64,000 nucleotides of DNA from VRUE01 sp963698085 (lineage in GTDB: Bacteria; Actinomycetota; Thermoleophilia; Solirubrobacterales; 70-9), in the NCBI GenBank assembly GCA_963698085.1, contig OY969122.1:558001-622000 (forward strand). Reading direction: 5' to 3'. Below are positions 41,786 through 50,153 of this stretch, in pieces. The notes below the pieces were generated by a model. That model was not told the DNA's origin and made no database searches. It saw only the letters and a program-made list of their open reading frames with translations. The position numbers and the translations under genes are program-made. Numbering within the stretch: the stretch's first letter is position 1; each line of letters starts with the position of its first letter.

Positions 41786-41859
41786 CTTTCCTTGGAAGGA
41801 TAGCGCGGCTTTACAAGGTTGTTCTACTTTCCTTGGATTGCTGCACAGCCTTTCCAGGG
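41786..41859 (-). promoter_or_regulatory. Repeated motif between pilC and fic (candidate operator)
   Basis: CTTTCCTTGGA occurs at 41786-41796 and 41827-41837, with a degenerate third copy CCTTTCCAGGG at 41849-41859, all in the 89-bp gap just before the Fic start. The first is extended to the palindrome CCTTTCCTTGGAAGG. Autoregulation by the Fic protein's own winged helix is possible. Confidence 0.4.
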
Positions 41860-41874
41860 TTATGAGCCTGGGCC

Positions 41875-43119
41875 TCAGCCGATCTTGTCGTAGAGGCTGA
41901 AGATCGGCAGATACATCGCGATCACGATGAAGCCGACGACGCCGCCGACGAAGACGATCATGATCGGCTCGATCAACGAGGTCAGTGCTTTGACCTTGGC
42001 GTCGACCTCGGTCTCGTAGAAGTCGGCGATTTTGCTCAGCATGTGCTCCAGCTGACCGGTCTCCTCGCCGACCGAGACCATGTGGCCGACCATCGGCGGA
42101 AAGATCGGGGCGCGCTGGATCGGCGCGGCCAGCGAGCCACCACGCTTGGCCGAGGCGTAGACCTCGTCCATCGTCTGTTCGACGACGACGTTGCCGGCCG
42201 TGTCCCCGGTCAGTTTGATCGACTGCAGCATCGGCACGCCTGCCGAGACCGCGCCGGAGAAGGTGCGCGACCAGCGTGCCAGCGCCACCTTCTGGATCAC
42301 GTCGCCGATCATGAACGGGACGCGCAGGAGGAAGCGGTCCCAGATCTCTTTGCCCCGGTCGGTGCGCTTCCATTTGAAGAAACCAATCGCGGCGGCGATC
42401 AGAACCGGGAAGATGATGAACCAGTAGCTGGTGATCGCGTCGGAGGCCGACACGCAGACCTGCGTTGGCAACGGCAGTGCCGAACTCTCTTCCGGGTTGT
42501 CTTCGGCGAGTTCTTCGAAGATCCCGGCGAACACCGGGATGATGAAGGTGACGATCGCGAGCAGGGCGACGATCGCGAAGCCGAAGACCAGCGCCGGGTA
42601 CATCAGCGCCGATTTCACCTGGCGTCGCAGCGCGTCGGATTTCTCCACCTGGTAAGCGATCCGGTCGAGCGCGTCTTCCAGGCGGCCCGACTCCTCGCCT
42701 GAGCGGACCATCGCGCAGAAGAGCCGGTCGAAGACCTCGGGATGGCGCTGCATCGCCTGCTCGAGCGTGCTGCCGGACTCGACGTCGGCCCGCACCCCCG
42801 TCACCGCCTCCTTGATCCGCTCGTCCTCAGTCTGTTCCTCCAGGGTGTGCAAGGTGCGCAGCATCGGCATGCCCGAGGCGACCAGGGTGGCGAACTGGCG
42901 CGAGAAGATCGCCAGCTCGCGCATGTCGACCCCCTTCCAACGCCGCCAGAGATCCTCGACTTTGAACGGCACCTTCTTCTCACTGACGTCGAGGACAATC
43001 AGGCCGCGCTGGCGCAGCTGCTCGGTGACCTGCGCCTTGGACTCGGCCTCGAGCTCGCCGGCGGTGGCGGCCCCGGCGACGTCCATCGCGCGGAAAGCGA
43101 AGGTGCTGGCGCTCGCCAT
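41875..43119 (-). CDS. pilC: Type IV pilus inner-membrane platform protein PilC
   Basis: 414 aa. Two GspF/T2SSF domains: the first from about 75 (ELAIFSRQFATLVASGMPMLRTLHTLEEQ), the second from about 280 (RWSRTFSGAVSAGVPMLQSIKLTGDTAGN), with three membrane helices (ALVFGFAIVALLAIVTFIIPVFAG, SYWFIIFPVLIAAAIGFF, IMIVFVGGVVGFIVIAMYLPIF). It couples PilB and PilT rotation to pilin insertion and extraction. It starts 3 nt after the pilT stop. Confidence 0.93.
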   Translation of the reverse strand: MASASTFAFRAMDVAGAATAGELEAESKAQVTEQLRQRGLIVLDVSEKKVPFKVEDLWRRWKGVDMRELAIFSRQFATLVASGMPMLRTLHTLEEQTEDERIKEAVTGVRADVESGSTLEQAMQRHPEVFDRLFCAMVRSGEESGRLEDALDRIAYQVEKSDALRRQVKSALMYPALVFGFAIVALLAIVTFIIPVFAGIFEELAEDNPEESSALPLPTQVCVSASDAITSYWFIIFPVLIAAAIGFFKWKRTDRGKEIWDRFLLRVPFMIGDVIQKVALARWSRTFSGAVSAGVPMLQSIKLTGDTAGNVVVEQTMDEVYASAKRGGSLAAPIQRAPIFPPMVGHMVSVGEETGQLEHMLSKIADFYETEVDAKVKALTSLIEPIMIVFVGGVVGFIVIAMYLPIFSLYDKIG

Positions 43120-43122
43120 CGG

Positions 43123-44271
43123 CTATGCCCCCTGGGTGTAGGCGGGAGGGGGCGCGCCGGGAACGCCCTGCGCGCCGTTGGCCTGCATCGCGGCGGTCGG
43201 CACCGCGTCGCCGCCGAGCAGGCGTTTGAGCTCCTCCGGCACCGAGGCGCGCTGCTCGGCCAGCGAGCGGGTGATCGACCCAGCCCGCACCAGCCGCGCC
43301 AGATCGGCATCCATCGTCTGCATCCCGACCGCACCCGAGGTCTGCACCGCAGCGTAGATCTGGTGCGTCTTGCCCTCGCGGATCAGGTTGCGGATCGCCG
43401 GGGTCGGCACCAGCACCTCGGTGGCGACGACGCGGCCGCTCCCATCGGCGGTCGGCAGCAGTTGCTGGGTGACGATCCCCTGCAGCGCGATCGAGAGCTG
43501 CGTCCGCACCTGCCCTTGCTGCTGGGGCGGGAAGACGTCGATGATCCGGTCGACCGTCTGCGCGGTCGACTGCGTGTGCAGGGTGGCGAAGACGAGGTGG
43601 CCGGTCTCGGCCGCGGTCAGCGCCGTAGAGATCGTCTCGAGGTCGCGCATCTCGCCGACCAGGATCACGTCGGGGTCCTCGCGCAGGGCGGCGCGCAGGC
43701 CGAGGGCGAAGTCGGGCGCATCGCTGCCGACCTCGCGCTGGTTGACGATCGAGCGTTTGTGTTGGTGCAGGAACTCGATCGGGTCCTCGATCGTGAGGAT
43801 GTGGTCCTGGCGCTCTTCGTTGATCACGTCGATCATCGCCGCCAGGGTCGTGCTCTTGCCCGAGCCAGTCGGGCCGGTGACGAGGACGAAGCCACGCGGT
43901 TTGTCGCAGAGCTCGCGCAGCACCTGCGGCACCTTGAGCGAGTCGAGCCCGGGGATGTCCTGCGGCACGAGGCGAAAGGCGGCGCTGACCGAGCCGCGCT
44001 GGAAGAAGCAGTTGACGCGGAAGCGGGCGACGCCGGGGATCGCGTAGGCGAAGTCGAGCTGTTTGGCGTTCTCGAAGCGTTTGCGCTGGTCGTCATTGAG
44101 GATGCTGTAGACGACCTCGCGGGTCTCCTGGCCGGAGAGCACCGGGAAGCCCTCCATGTGGACGATCTTGCCCTTGTCGCGCATCGCCGGCGGCACCCCG
44201 GCAGTCAGGTGCACGTCGGAGGCGCGGCTCTCGACCATGCGCGAGAGCACCTCTGCGAAATCGAAGGCCAT
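43123..44271 (-). CDS. pilT: Twitching motility retraction ATPase PilT
   Basis: 382 aa hexameric ATPase for pilus retraction. Walker A GPTGSGKSTT near residue 134, Asp box IEDPIEF, Walker B region LREDPDVILVGEMRDLETIS, His box TGHLVFATLHTQS, and the PilT-specific AIRNLIREGKTHQIYAAVQTS. The presence of PilT means the pili retract (twitching, DNA uptake or surface sensing). It sits 33 nt after pilB. Confidence 0.94.
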   Translation of the reverse strand: MAFDFAEVLSRMVESRASDVHLTAGVPPAMRDKGKIVHMEGFPVLSGQETREVVYSILNDDQRKRFENAKQLDFAYAIPGVARFRVNCFFQRGSVSAAFRLVPQDIPGLDSLKVPQVLRELCDKPRGFVLVTGPTGSGKSTTLAAMIDVINEERQDHILTIEDPIEFLHQHKRSIVNQREVGSDAPDFALGLRAALREDPDVILVGEMRDLETISTALTAAETGHLVFATLHTQSTAQTVDRIIDVFPPQQQGQVRTQLSIALQGIVTQQLLPTADGSGRVVATEVLVPTPAIRNLIREGKTHQIYAAVQTSGAVGMQTMDADLARLVRAGSITRSLAEQRASVPEELKRLLGGDAVPTAAMQANGAQGVPGAPPPAYTQGA

Positions 44272-44304
44272 AGTCAGCTAAATCGACCCGGAAGGCCGAT
44301 CCCT

Positions 44305-46107
44305 TTAGGCGGTGACACGAACTACCTCCTCGAGGCTGGTGAGGCCGGCGCGTACCTTGGTCAGGCCGTCCTCGCGCAGGGTCAGCATTCCTTCTTCGCG
44401 CGCCTTTGCCGCGACTTCGGCCTCCGGCGCCTGGGCGACGACCATCTCCTTGAGGTGCTCGCTCAGCGCCATCACCGAGTAGATCCCAACCCGGCCGCGA
44501 TAGCCGCTCTGGTTGCAGCGCGAGCAGCCGACGGGCTCGTAGCCCTCCACCTCTCCCCCGACCCTAAGCTCGGCTTCGGCCAGCGCCTGCGGGGCGACGA
44601 TCGTGCGCCGCTTGCAGTGGCTGCAGAGCTTACGCGCCAAGCGCTGGGCGACGACGCAGTCGACGGAGGAGGCGATCAGGAAGGCCTCGATCCCCATCTT
44701 GGTCAGGCGGGTGATCGCCCCGGGGGCGTCGTTGGTGTGCAGCGTGGTCAGCATCATGTGGCCGGTCAGCGCCGCCTCGATCGCGATCCGCGCGGTCTCG
44801 CCGTCGCGGATCTCGCCGACCATCACGATGTCGGGATCGGCACGCAGGATCGAGCGCAGGCCGGTGGCGAAGTCGAGTCCCGCTTTGCGGTTGACGTTGA
44901 TCTGGTTGACGCCGTTCAGCCGGTACTCGACCGGGTCCTCGATCGTGATGATGTTTTTCTCCACTTCGTTGATCTCCTGCAGCGCCGCGTAGAGGGTCGT
45001 CGACTTGCCCGAGCCGGTCGGGCCAGTAACCAGAACCGCGCCGTAGGACTGGTGGAAGGCGCGCTCGAAGCGCCCCCGCCCGTCGCCGTCCATCCCAAGT
45101 TCGTCGAGCGTGCGCTGCGCGTTCTCCTTGTCGAGGATGCGGATCGTCGCCCCCTCCCCCCGCTGGGTCGGCAGGGTCGTGATACGCAGATCGACCCGGC
45201 GATCTTCGACGGTGACGCTGACGCGGCCGTCCTGCGGGACCCGCTTCTCGGCGATGTTGAGGTCGCTCATGATCTTCACCCGCGAGACGACCGCGTTGAC
45301 CATCCGTTTCGGCACATGCGCCGCCTCGCGCAGCACGCCGTCGACGCGGAAGCGGACCCGCATCTCCCCCTCGCCGGGCTCGAAGTGGACGTCGGAGGCG
45401 CCCTCCCCCACCGCCTGGCCGAGGATGCTGTAGACGAGCTTGATCACCGGCGCGTCCTCGGCGCTGACTTCCATGTCGGCGACCTCGGCCAGCTCCCCCT
45501 CTTCGGCCTCGGCCTCGCCCTCGGTGACCGCCTCGCTGACGGCGCTCTGCAGCGTGTTGAGGCGACCGATCAGCGCTTCGATGTCCTCCTCGGCGGCGAC
45601 CGCGACGCGGCAGTCGAGTGCGGTGGCGATCTGGATGTCGTCGACGGCGAGGACGTTGGTCGGGTCCCCCATCGCCACCAGCAGCGTCTCCTTGTCGACG
45701 AAGCCGACCGGCAGCGCGCGGTAGCGGCGCGCCGTGTTGACCGAGATCAGGTTGGCCGCCGCCATGTCGACCTGGTAGGCGGAGAGGTCGATGTGGTCGA
45801 GGCCGTAGCGCTCGGCGACGGCGCGGGAAAGCTGGTCGGCGGTGATCGATCCCTGCTCGATCAGCAGGCGCTCAGGGGGGCGGCCGGCGGTGCGCGCCGC
45901 CTCGATCGCCTGCCGCGCGACGTCGTCGGTGACGTAGGCGAGGTCGACGAGGACGTCGGTGACGAAGCCGCTGGAGCGGCCGCGCACCTGCGGCGGCGTC
46001 AGGCCCAGCGTGCCGCCCGCCTGCGGATCGAGCGCGGGCGCGGTCGAATCACCGGAGTCGGGGACCGGCCGCAGATGGCTCGGGAAGTCCCGCGGGTCCA
46101 TGCTCAT
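44305..46107 (-). CDS. pilB: Type IV pilus extension ATPase PilB
   Basis: 600 aa. An N-terminal MshEN/T2SSE_N domain (about 45-200: ALPVGFVDKETLLVAMGDPTNVLAVDDIQI), which binds c-di-GMP in some relatives. Walker A GPTGSGKSTTLYAALQ near 362, IEDPVEYRL, LRADPDIVMVGEIRDGETARIA, and a tetracysteine zinc site CSHC...CSRC (about 495-530). It powers pilus extension by feeding pilin through PilC. Together with the riboswitch, a possible MshEN site suggests two c-di-GMP inputs to the pilus; the binding residues were not checked. Confidence 0.94.
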   Translation of the reverse strand: MSMDPRDFPSHLRPVPDSGDSTAPALDPQAGGTLGLTPPQVRGRSSGFVTDVLVDLAYVTDDVARQAIEAARTAGRPPERLLIEQGSITADQLSRAVAERYGLDHIDLSAYQVDMAAANLISVNTARRYRALPVGFVDKETLLVAMGDPTNVLAVDDIQIATALDCRVAVAAEEDIEALIGRLNTLQSAVSEAVTEGEAEAEEGELAEVADMEVSAEDAPVIKLVYSILGQAVGEGASDVHFEPGEGEMRVRFRVDGVLREAAHVPKRMVNAVVSRVKIMSDLNIAEKRVPQDGRVSVTVEDRRVDLRITTLPTQRGEGATIRILDKENAQRTLDELGMDGDGRGRFERAFHQSYGAVLVTGPTGSGKSTTLYAALQEINEVEKNIITIEDPVEYRLNGVNQINVNRKAGLDFATGLRSILRADPDIVMVGEIRDGETARIAIEAALTGHMMLTTLHTNDAPGAITRLTKMGIEAFLIASSVDCVVAQRLARKLCSHCKRRTIVAPQALAEAELRVGGEVEGYEPVGCSRCNQSGYRGRVGIYSVMALSEHLKEMVVAQAPEAEVAAKAREEGMLTLREDGLTKVRAGLTSLEEVVRVTA

Positions 46108-46111
46108 CCGG

Positions 46112-46702
46112 TCACGGGTGGTAGTCGAGCGTCTTGCCCTTGTAGCCAGCGTCGATCACGGCCTGGGCGACGCTCTGCGGGCTCTGGAACCCGTAACTGA
46201 CCGAGGCGGTCGGGACCGTCTTCTTCAGGCTCTTAGGACGAACCACCACGAGGGCGGGCACACGGTCCACGCCGACGCCCTCGGTGATCGCCGCGTAGCG
46301 AGAGATCTTGGCGGCGGGGACGACGAAGACGTTGGCCTCGGAGAGCCCGTCTAGGCCGCTAGTGGCGTTCTTGACCAAACGGTCGTCGATGCCACCGTCG
46401 CGGACGAAGAGCAGGACAAGGGTCTGGTTGGCCTCCCAGGCATCGAGAACCGGACGGGGAAGCGGGTGCGACACTGCGGCGGGCGGGCTCACCGCCGACG
46501 GTGCCGAGGGGAGCGATTCGCCGACAGCTGCTTCGGTTGCGGGGGCGGTGGCTTCGACGCTGACCGTCGCTTCGGTCGCACCCGCCGATTCCTCTTCTTC
46601 GCCGCCCCCGCTTGAGGACATGAAGAAAAGGGCAACGCCCACAAGCAGCACGCCGACCACGGCGAGTTGCACAAGCGGGTTGCTGTTGAGCTGCTCCCTC
46701 AT
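46112..46702 (-). CDS. Membrane-anchored thioredoxin-like protein heading pil operon
   Basis: 196 aa. One membrane helix near the N-terminus (LVQLAVVGVLLVGVALFFM), an acidic Ala/Thr/Pro-rich linker (about 33-80), then a roughly 110-aa domain with thioredoxin-like order (NQTLVLLFVRDGGIDDRLV, ANVFVVPAAKISRYA, VDRVPALVVVRP) but without a CxxC, so it is not a redox enzyme. It may act as an envelope scaffold. It precedes pilB by 4 nt and has a GGGAGAGGA-type RBS. Confidence 0.65.
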   Translation of the reverse strand: MREQLNSNPLVQLAVVGVLLVGVALFFMSSSGGGEEEESAGATEATVSVEATAPATEAAVGESLPSAPSAVSPPAAVSHPLPRPVLDAWEANQTLVLLFVRDGGIDDRLVKNATSGLDGLSEANVFVVPAAKISRYAAITEGVGVDRVPALVVVRPKSLKKTVPTASVSYGFQSPQSVAQAVIDAGYKGKTLDYHP

Positions 46703-46848
46703 TGGAGATCCTCTCCCTGTTCTTCCTGAGATTTAGATGGAGAGGCCGAGCGAAGCGAGGCCGACGCAGAATCCCGGGAAGCACAGATAGCCGACCCCCG
46801 CCGGGAGAGCGCCAGCGTCCCTAGCCGCCTAGACGGCCCGTATGAGAT

Positions 46849-46980
46849 CAGCGCCTCCCGGCGGTGCGAGGCGCCCGAAGCGCCAACAGGGCGTGGCGAA
46901 GACGATCGCCACCCAATGAGGAAGCGCAGAGGCACCTCGCGGCCGGCATTCAGCCGAGACAAATCGACCGAGGAGGAAGC
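46849..46980 (+). ncRNA. Candidate bridge-RNA region at the left end of the IS
   Basis: 132 bp between the left repeat and the transposase ATG without a supported ORF and rich in short stems (GCGCCTCCCGG/CGGTGCGAGGCGC). IS110-family elements carry a noncoding end that gives a bridge RNA pairing donor and target; the longer noncoding end here is the left one, as in the IS110 branch. The RNA itself is inferred. Confidence 0.35.
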
Positions 46981-48081
46981 ATGGCAGGAATCAGGACCGC
47001 AGGAGTCGACTGGGCCAGCGAGGCCCATGAGGTCTGCGTCAGCGAGGAGGGGCATGTGGTGGCGCGCTTTTCGGTGACGCATGAGGAGCGAGGTCTCCAG
47101 AAGCTTGTGCGAGAGCTCGCCGCCCACCGGGTGGACCGGGTCGCGATCGAGCGGCCAGACGGCATCCTGGTCGAGCGGCTGCTCGCCGGGGGCCTGGAAG
47201 TGCTGGCGATCCACCCCAACCAGCTGAAGGCCGCGCGCCCGCGCTACGCAGTCGCGCACGGCAAGTCCGATCGCTTCGACGCCTTCGTCTTGGCCGAGCT
47301 TGCGCGAACCGACGCCCACCGCTTCCGGGCGCTGGTCCCCGACAGCGATGAGACCAAGGCGCTGCGGGCGCTCACACGCGCGCGCGAGGACCTCGTCGGG
47401 GTGCGGGTGGGGCTCGCCAACCAGCTGCGCGCCCAGCTGGAGTCCTTTTGGCCCGGTGCGCTGATCTTCGGGGCAGTCGACAACCGGGTCTCGCTGGCTT
47501 TCATCGCGCGCTACCCGAGCCCGGCCGATGCCAGGGGCTTGGGGGGCGAGCGGATGGCGGGCTTCCTGGCGCGCAACCGCTATACCGGGCGCACCGATCC
47601 CGCCGTGCTGGTGGAGCGGATGAAGGCGGCGCCGGCGGGGACCGCGGGTGACGCGGAGTGCGAGGCCCGCCGGGCCGTCGTGCTCGGCCTGGTGACTGCG
47701 CTCGAGTCCGTTGTCTGCGAGATCGCCGAGATCGGCGACTGCAGAGGGCGCTACCCCACCGAGGCCGCACTGGCGGCCGACGCCGGGATGAGCCCGGTGG
47801 CGCTGGAGTCGGGGAAGATGCGCGTCGCGACCTTCAGGCGCGCCTGCGACAAGCGGCTGCGAAAAGCCGTCACGGTCTTGGCCGACTCGACCCGCCACTG
47901 GCATCCGTGGGCCAAGGAGGTCTATGAGCGAGCTCGGGCCAGAGGTCAAGACCACCCGCATGCGACCCGCACTCTCGGACGCGCCTGGATCAGGGTTCTG
48001 TGGCGCTGCTGGCAGGACGGAATGCCCTACGACCCGTCCTTGCACGGGAACTTGAGCGGCCTGCAAACGGCGGGGGGTTGA
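46981..48081 (+). CDS. IS110-family transposase (DEDD)
   Basis: 366 aa. The N-terminal RuvC-like DEDD domain: GVDWASEAHEV (first Asp), VAIERPDGILVERLL (Glu), KSDRFDAFVLAEL (Asp pair). The C-terminal Transposase_20 domain: RYPTEAALAADAGMSPVALESGKMRVATFRRACDKRLRKAVTVLA with the catalytic Ser before GK. A GAGGAGG site 4-5 nt before ATG 46981 fixes the start; the upstream open frame is noncoding. Intact, so possibly active. Confidence 0.9.
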   Translation: MAGIRTAGVDWASEAHEVCVSEEGHVVARFSVTHEERGLQKLVRELAAHRVDRVAIERPDGILVERLLAGGLEVLAIHPNQLKAARPRYAVAHGKSDRFDAFVLAELARTDAHRFRALVPDSDETKALRALTRAREDLVGVRVGLANQLRAQLESFWPGALIFGAVDNRVSLAFIARYPSPADARGLGGERMAGFLARNRYTGRTDPAVLVERMKAAPAGTAGDAECEARRAVVLGLVTALESVVCEIAEIGDCRGRYPTEAALAADAGMSPVALESGKMRVATFRRACDKRLRKAVTVLADSTRHWHPWAKEVYERARARGQDHPHATRTLGRAWIRVLWRCWQDGMPYDPSLHGNLSGLQTAGG

Positions 48082-48256
48082 CACAGGGCATCTCATACGT
48101 TCGCTTATTAGCTCGACAGCGAGGGCCGACAGCTTGAGTCGCCGCACGTTCTCGCCCGGGCGGTCGCGCCCAGCGCCAGCCCGAGGACTTGGGAAGTTTC
48201 CAAAAAAGATCGCGAAGTGACACAATTGCCACGAACTGACGGGAGGTCATTTCAGC

Positions 48257-49114
48257 GTGAGCAAAGGGAAAATGCGCGCGGGTGCGCAACTGCTCTTGAT
48301 GGCAGCAAATCCGGTCAAACGCCGGATCCTGCAGGAGATGATCGAGCACCCGCTAGACGCCGGGCCCGGCCACGAGTACAGGGTCACCACCAGCGGTCGC
48401 GAAGCGCTTTTCGTCGGGTTCGTCGTCGAGCGCTGGTTGCAAAGCGCTCCACGGGGACCGTTGCCATTTGAGAGCCAGGACGCCAAGAGGGCCGTCGCGG
48501 CTCTGGCCGAAGGCTGGTCGACGACCGTCATGCACGTGCTCGCCCGCGAACCGCTTACGTTCGAAAAGCTGCACAGCCAGGTCGAGGGGTTGGGCCGGCG
48601 CCCGCTGAAACGCCACCTCACCGCGATGCTGGGGACCGGGCAGGTCGAGGAACGCGTTGGCGGCAGTGGCGAGGCCATCTACACGATGACCGATTGGCTG
48701 CGGGCCGGCATCGCTCCGCTGATCGCCTCGGCGCGCCTCGAGCGCCGCGAGCCGAAGGAGGGCATGGCGCCTATCGACGCGCTCGACGTCGAGGCCGGCT
48801 TTCGCTGCGGCCTATCCCTGGTCGAGCTGCCGCGGGAGCTTTCCGGCGCCTGCCGGCTCGGCATCAACCTGGCAGCCGACGAGAGCGGATGCCTCACCGG
48901 CGTCGTCGCCCAGGTCGAGCAGGGTCGTGTCGTCGCCTGTGCTGCAGGAGTCGATGGGAAGGCCGATGCCTGGGCGGCGGGCTCCATCGACGGCTGGCTC
49001 GACACCCTGATCGAGCCCGACGCGGATCGAGTGCGGACCGGCGGTGACGACTGGCTGAGCCAAGCCGTGCTCGACTCCTTGCACAGAACTCTGTTCGGCG
49101 TCACGATCGTCTAG
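48257..49114 (+). CDS. Winged-helix paralogue 1 (first HTH lost)
   Basis: 285 aa, first of three tandem homologues. GAQLLLMAANPVKRRILQEMIEHP begins like paralogue 3, but the DNA-binding helices of the first winged helix are missing and the text passes straight to HEYRVTTSGREALFVGFVVERWL. A second HxlR-like unit follows (LAEGWSTTVMHVLAREPLTFEKLHSQVEGLGRRPLKRHLTAML...). The C-terminal 100 residues (GACRLGINLAADESGCLTGVVAQVEQGRVVAC...DAWAAGSIDGWLDTLIE) form an SCP2-like or ligand-binding domain. GTG start with GGGAGGT upstream. Confidence 0.75.
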   Translation: MSKGKMRAGAQLLLMAANPVKRRILQEMIEHPLDAGPGHEYRVTTSGREALFVGFVVERWLQSAPRGPLPFESQDAKRAVAALAEGWSTTVMHVLAREPLTFEKLHSQVEGLGRRPLKRHLTAMLGTGQVEERVGGSGEAIYTMTDWLRAGIAPLIASARLERREPKEGMAPIDALDVEAGFRCGLSLVELPRELSGACRLGINLAADESGCLTGVVAQVEQGRVVACAAGVDGKADAWAAGSIDGWLDTLIEPDADRVRTGGDDWLSQAVLDSLHRTLFGVTIV

Positions 49115-49118
49115 CGCG

Positions 49119-50126
49119 TTGACCGGCGCGCCCGAAAGCGGCACCGGCGAGGGAGCCTTCAGGGCGCGAGCTGGCGCCCTGACCCTCCTCTACCTCGCCA
49201 TCCCGATGAAGCGCCGCGTCCTATTGGGAATGCTGGCCGAGGCCGCCACGGGGGCAGACGTCGTCGACGAGGCCGACGTTCCCGACCCAGATGCTCCTGT
49301 GGCACTCGAGATCATCGCCGACCCCTACCTGGTCGAGCCGGTCGATCCTGACGTGGACCCTGACGCGATCGACGAGAACACCCTGCTGCGGCCCTCGCAG
49401 GCCGGACAGGACCTGCTCTTCGTCAGCTCCGTCCTCGAGCGCTGGCTCGGCGAGTGCCCCGCCGGACCGCTGGCGCTCGGCCCCGATGCAGCGCCGGCGC
49501 TCTCGGCTCTCCTCAACGGCTGGGCATCCACCGTGATCCATGCGCTTGCCGCCGCACCGCTGACGGTTACCGAGATCACAGAGGCCATCGGGGTCCTCGA
49601 CTACGACACCGTCGATGAGCGGATCGAGGAGATGGTGGACGCCAGCCTCCTCGTCCTTCTCGAGGAGGCTGGTGAGGAAGAGCGCTTCGCCGCGACCGAA
49701 TGGCTGCGGACGGCGATCGCTCCGCTCGCGGCGGGAGCGCGCCAGGAGCTGCGCCACCCGCTCGAGGACACGGCCCCGATCGCGGCGCTGGACGTCCAGG
49801 CTGCCTTCCTGCTCACGCTCCCCTTGCTCGAGCTTCCGGAGGACCGCTCCGGCACCTGCTCGCTGGCGGTCGACCTCGAAGAGGGCGTCCCCGGCAGCCC
49901 TACCGGGGTCACCGTGCGGGTCGAGGGCGGCCGTCTCGTCTCTTGCGACGTTCGCCTCGACGAGGAAGCCGATGCGTGGGCCTCGGCATCGGCCGCCGCC
50001 TGGCTCGACACCGTCATCGAGAAGGACACCGGCCAGCTCCGCTCGGGAGGAGGCTGCCACCTCGCAGCCACGTTGCTCCATGCGCTGCACGAGCGACTCT
50101 TCGGCCTCCCGCGAATTCCCAAATAA
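49119..50126 (+). CDS. Winged-helix paralogue 2 (first HTH replaced)
   Basis: 335 aa, TTG start 4 nt after paralogue 1. GALTLLYLAIPMKRRVLLGMLAEAA is followed by an acidic insertion full of Asp/Val/Pro (about 45-85) in place of the first recognition helix, then LLFVSSVLERWLGECPAGPLALG, a second winged helix (LTVTEITEAIGVLDYDTVDERIEEMV) and the same C-terminal domain (TGVTVRVEGGRLVSCDVRL...DAWASASAAAWLDTVIE). DNA binding by the first unit looks lost. Confidence 0.75.
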   Translation: MTGAPESGTGEGAFRARAGALTLLYLAIPMKRRVLLGMLAEAATGADVVDEADVPDPDAPVALEIIADPYLVEPVDPDVDPDAIDENTLLRPSQAGQDLLFVSSVLERWLGECPAGPLALGPDAAPALSALLNGWASTVIHALAAAPLTVTEITEAIGVLDYDTVDERIEEMVDASLLVLLEEAGEEERFAATEWLRTAIAPLAAGARQELRHPLEDTAPIAALDVQAAFLLTLPLLELPEDRSGTCSLAVDLEEGVPGSPTGVTVRVEGGRLVSCDVRLDEEADAWASASAAAWLDTVIEKDTGQLRSGGGCHLAATLLHALHERLFGLPRIPK

Positions 50127-50153
50127 AACTGATTAATGCCATAATGGCTTGGC

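Larger units (their letters stand above)
46839..48099 (+). mobile_element. IS110/IS1111-type insertion sequence
   Basis: A full-length DEDD transposase gene flanked by a 10-bp inverted pair, CGTATGAGAT (46839-46848) and ATCTCATACG (48090-48099), matching the subterminal repeats of the IS1111 branch. True ends probably lie a few bases outside these repeats. It is inserted between the pil operon promoter region and the winged-helix gene cluster. Confidence 0.65.

Noticed and set aside
41786..42373. N-terminal extension of the Fic protein to 602 aa
   Set aside because: The extra 196 codons lie antisense to pilC and in the operator-like gap; GTG 41785 gives the family N-terminus.
42742..46200. 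1152-codon plus-strand open frame opposite pilB/pilT/pilC
   Set aside because: The complementary strand carries three textbook pilus ATPase/platform genes; the frame is a codon-bias shadow with His/Asp/Arg-rich composition.
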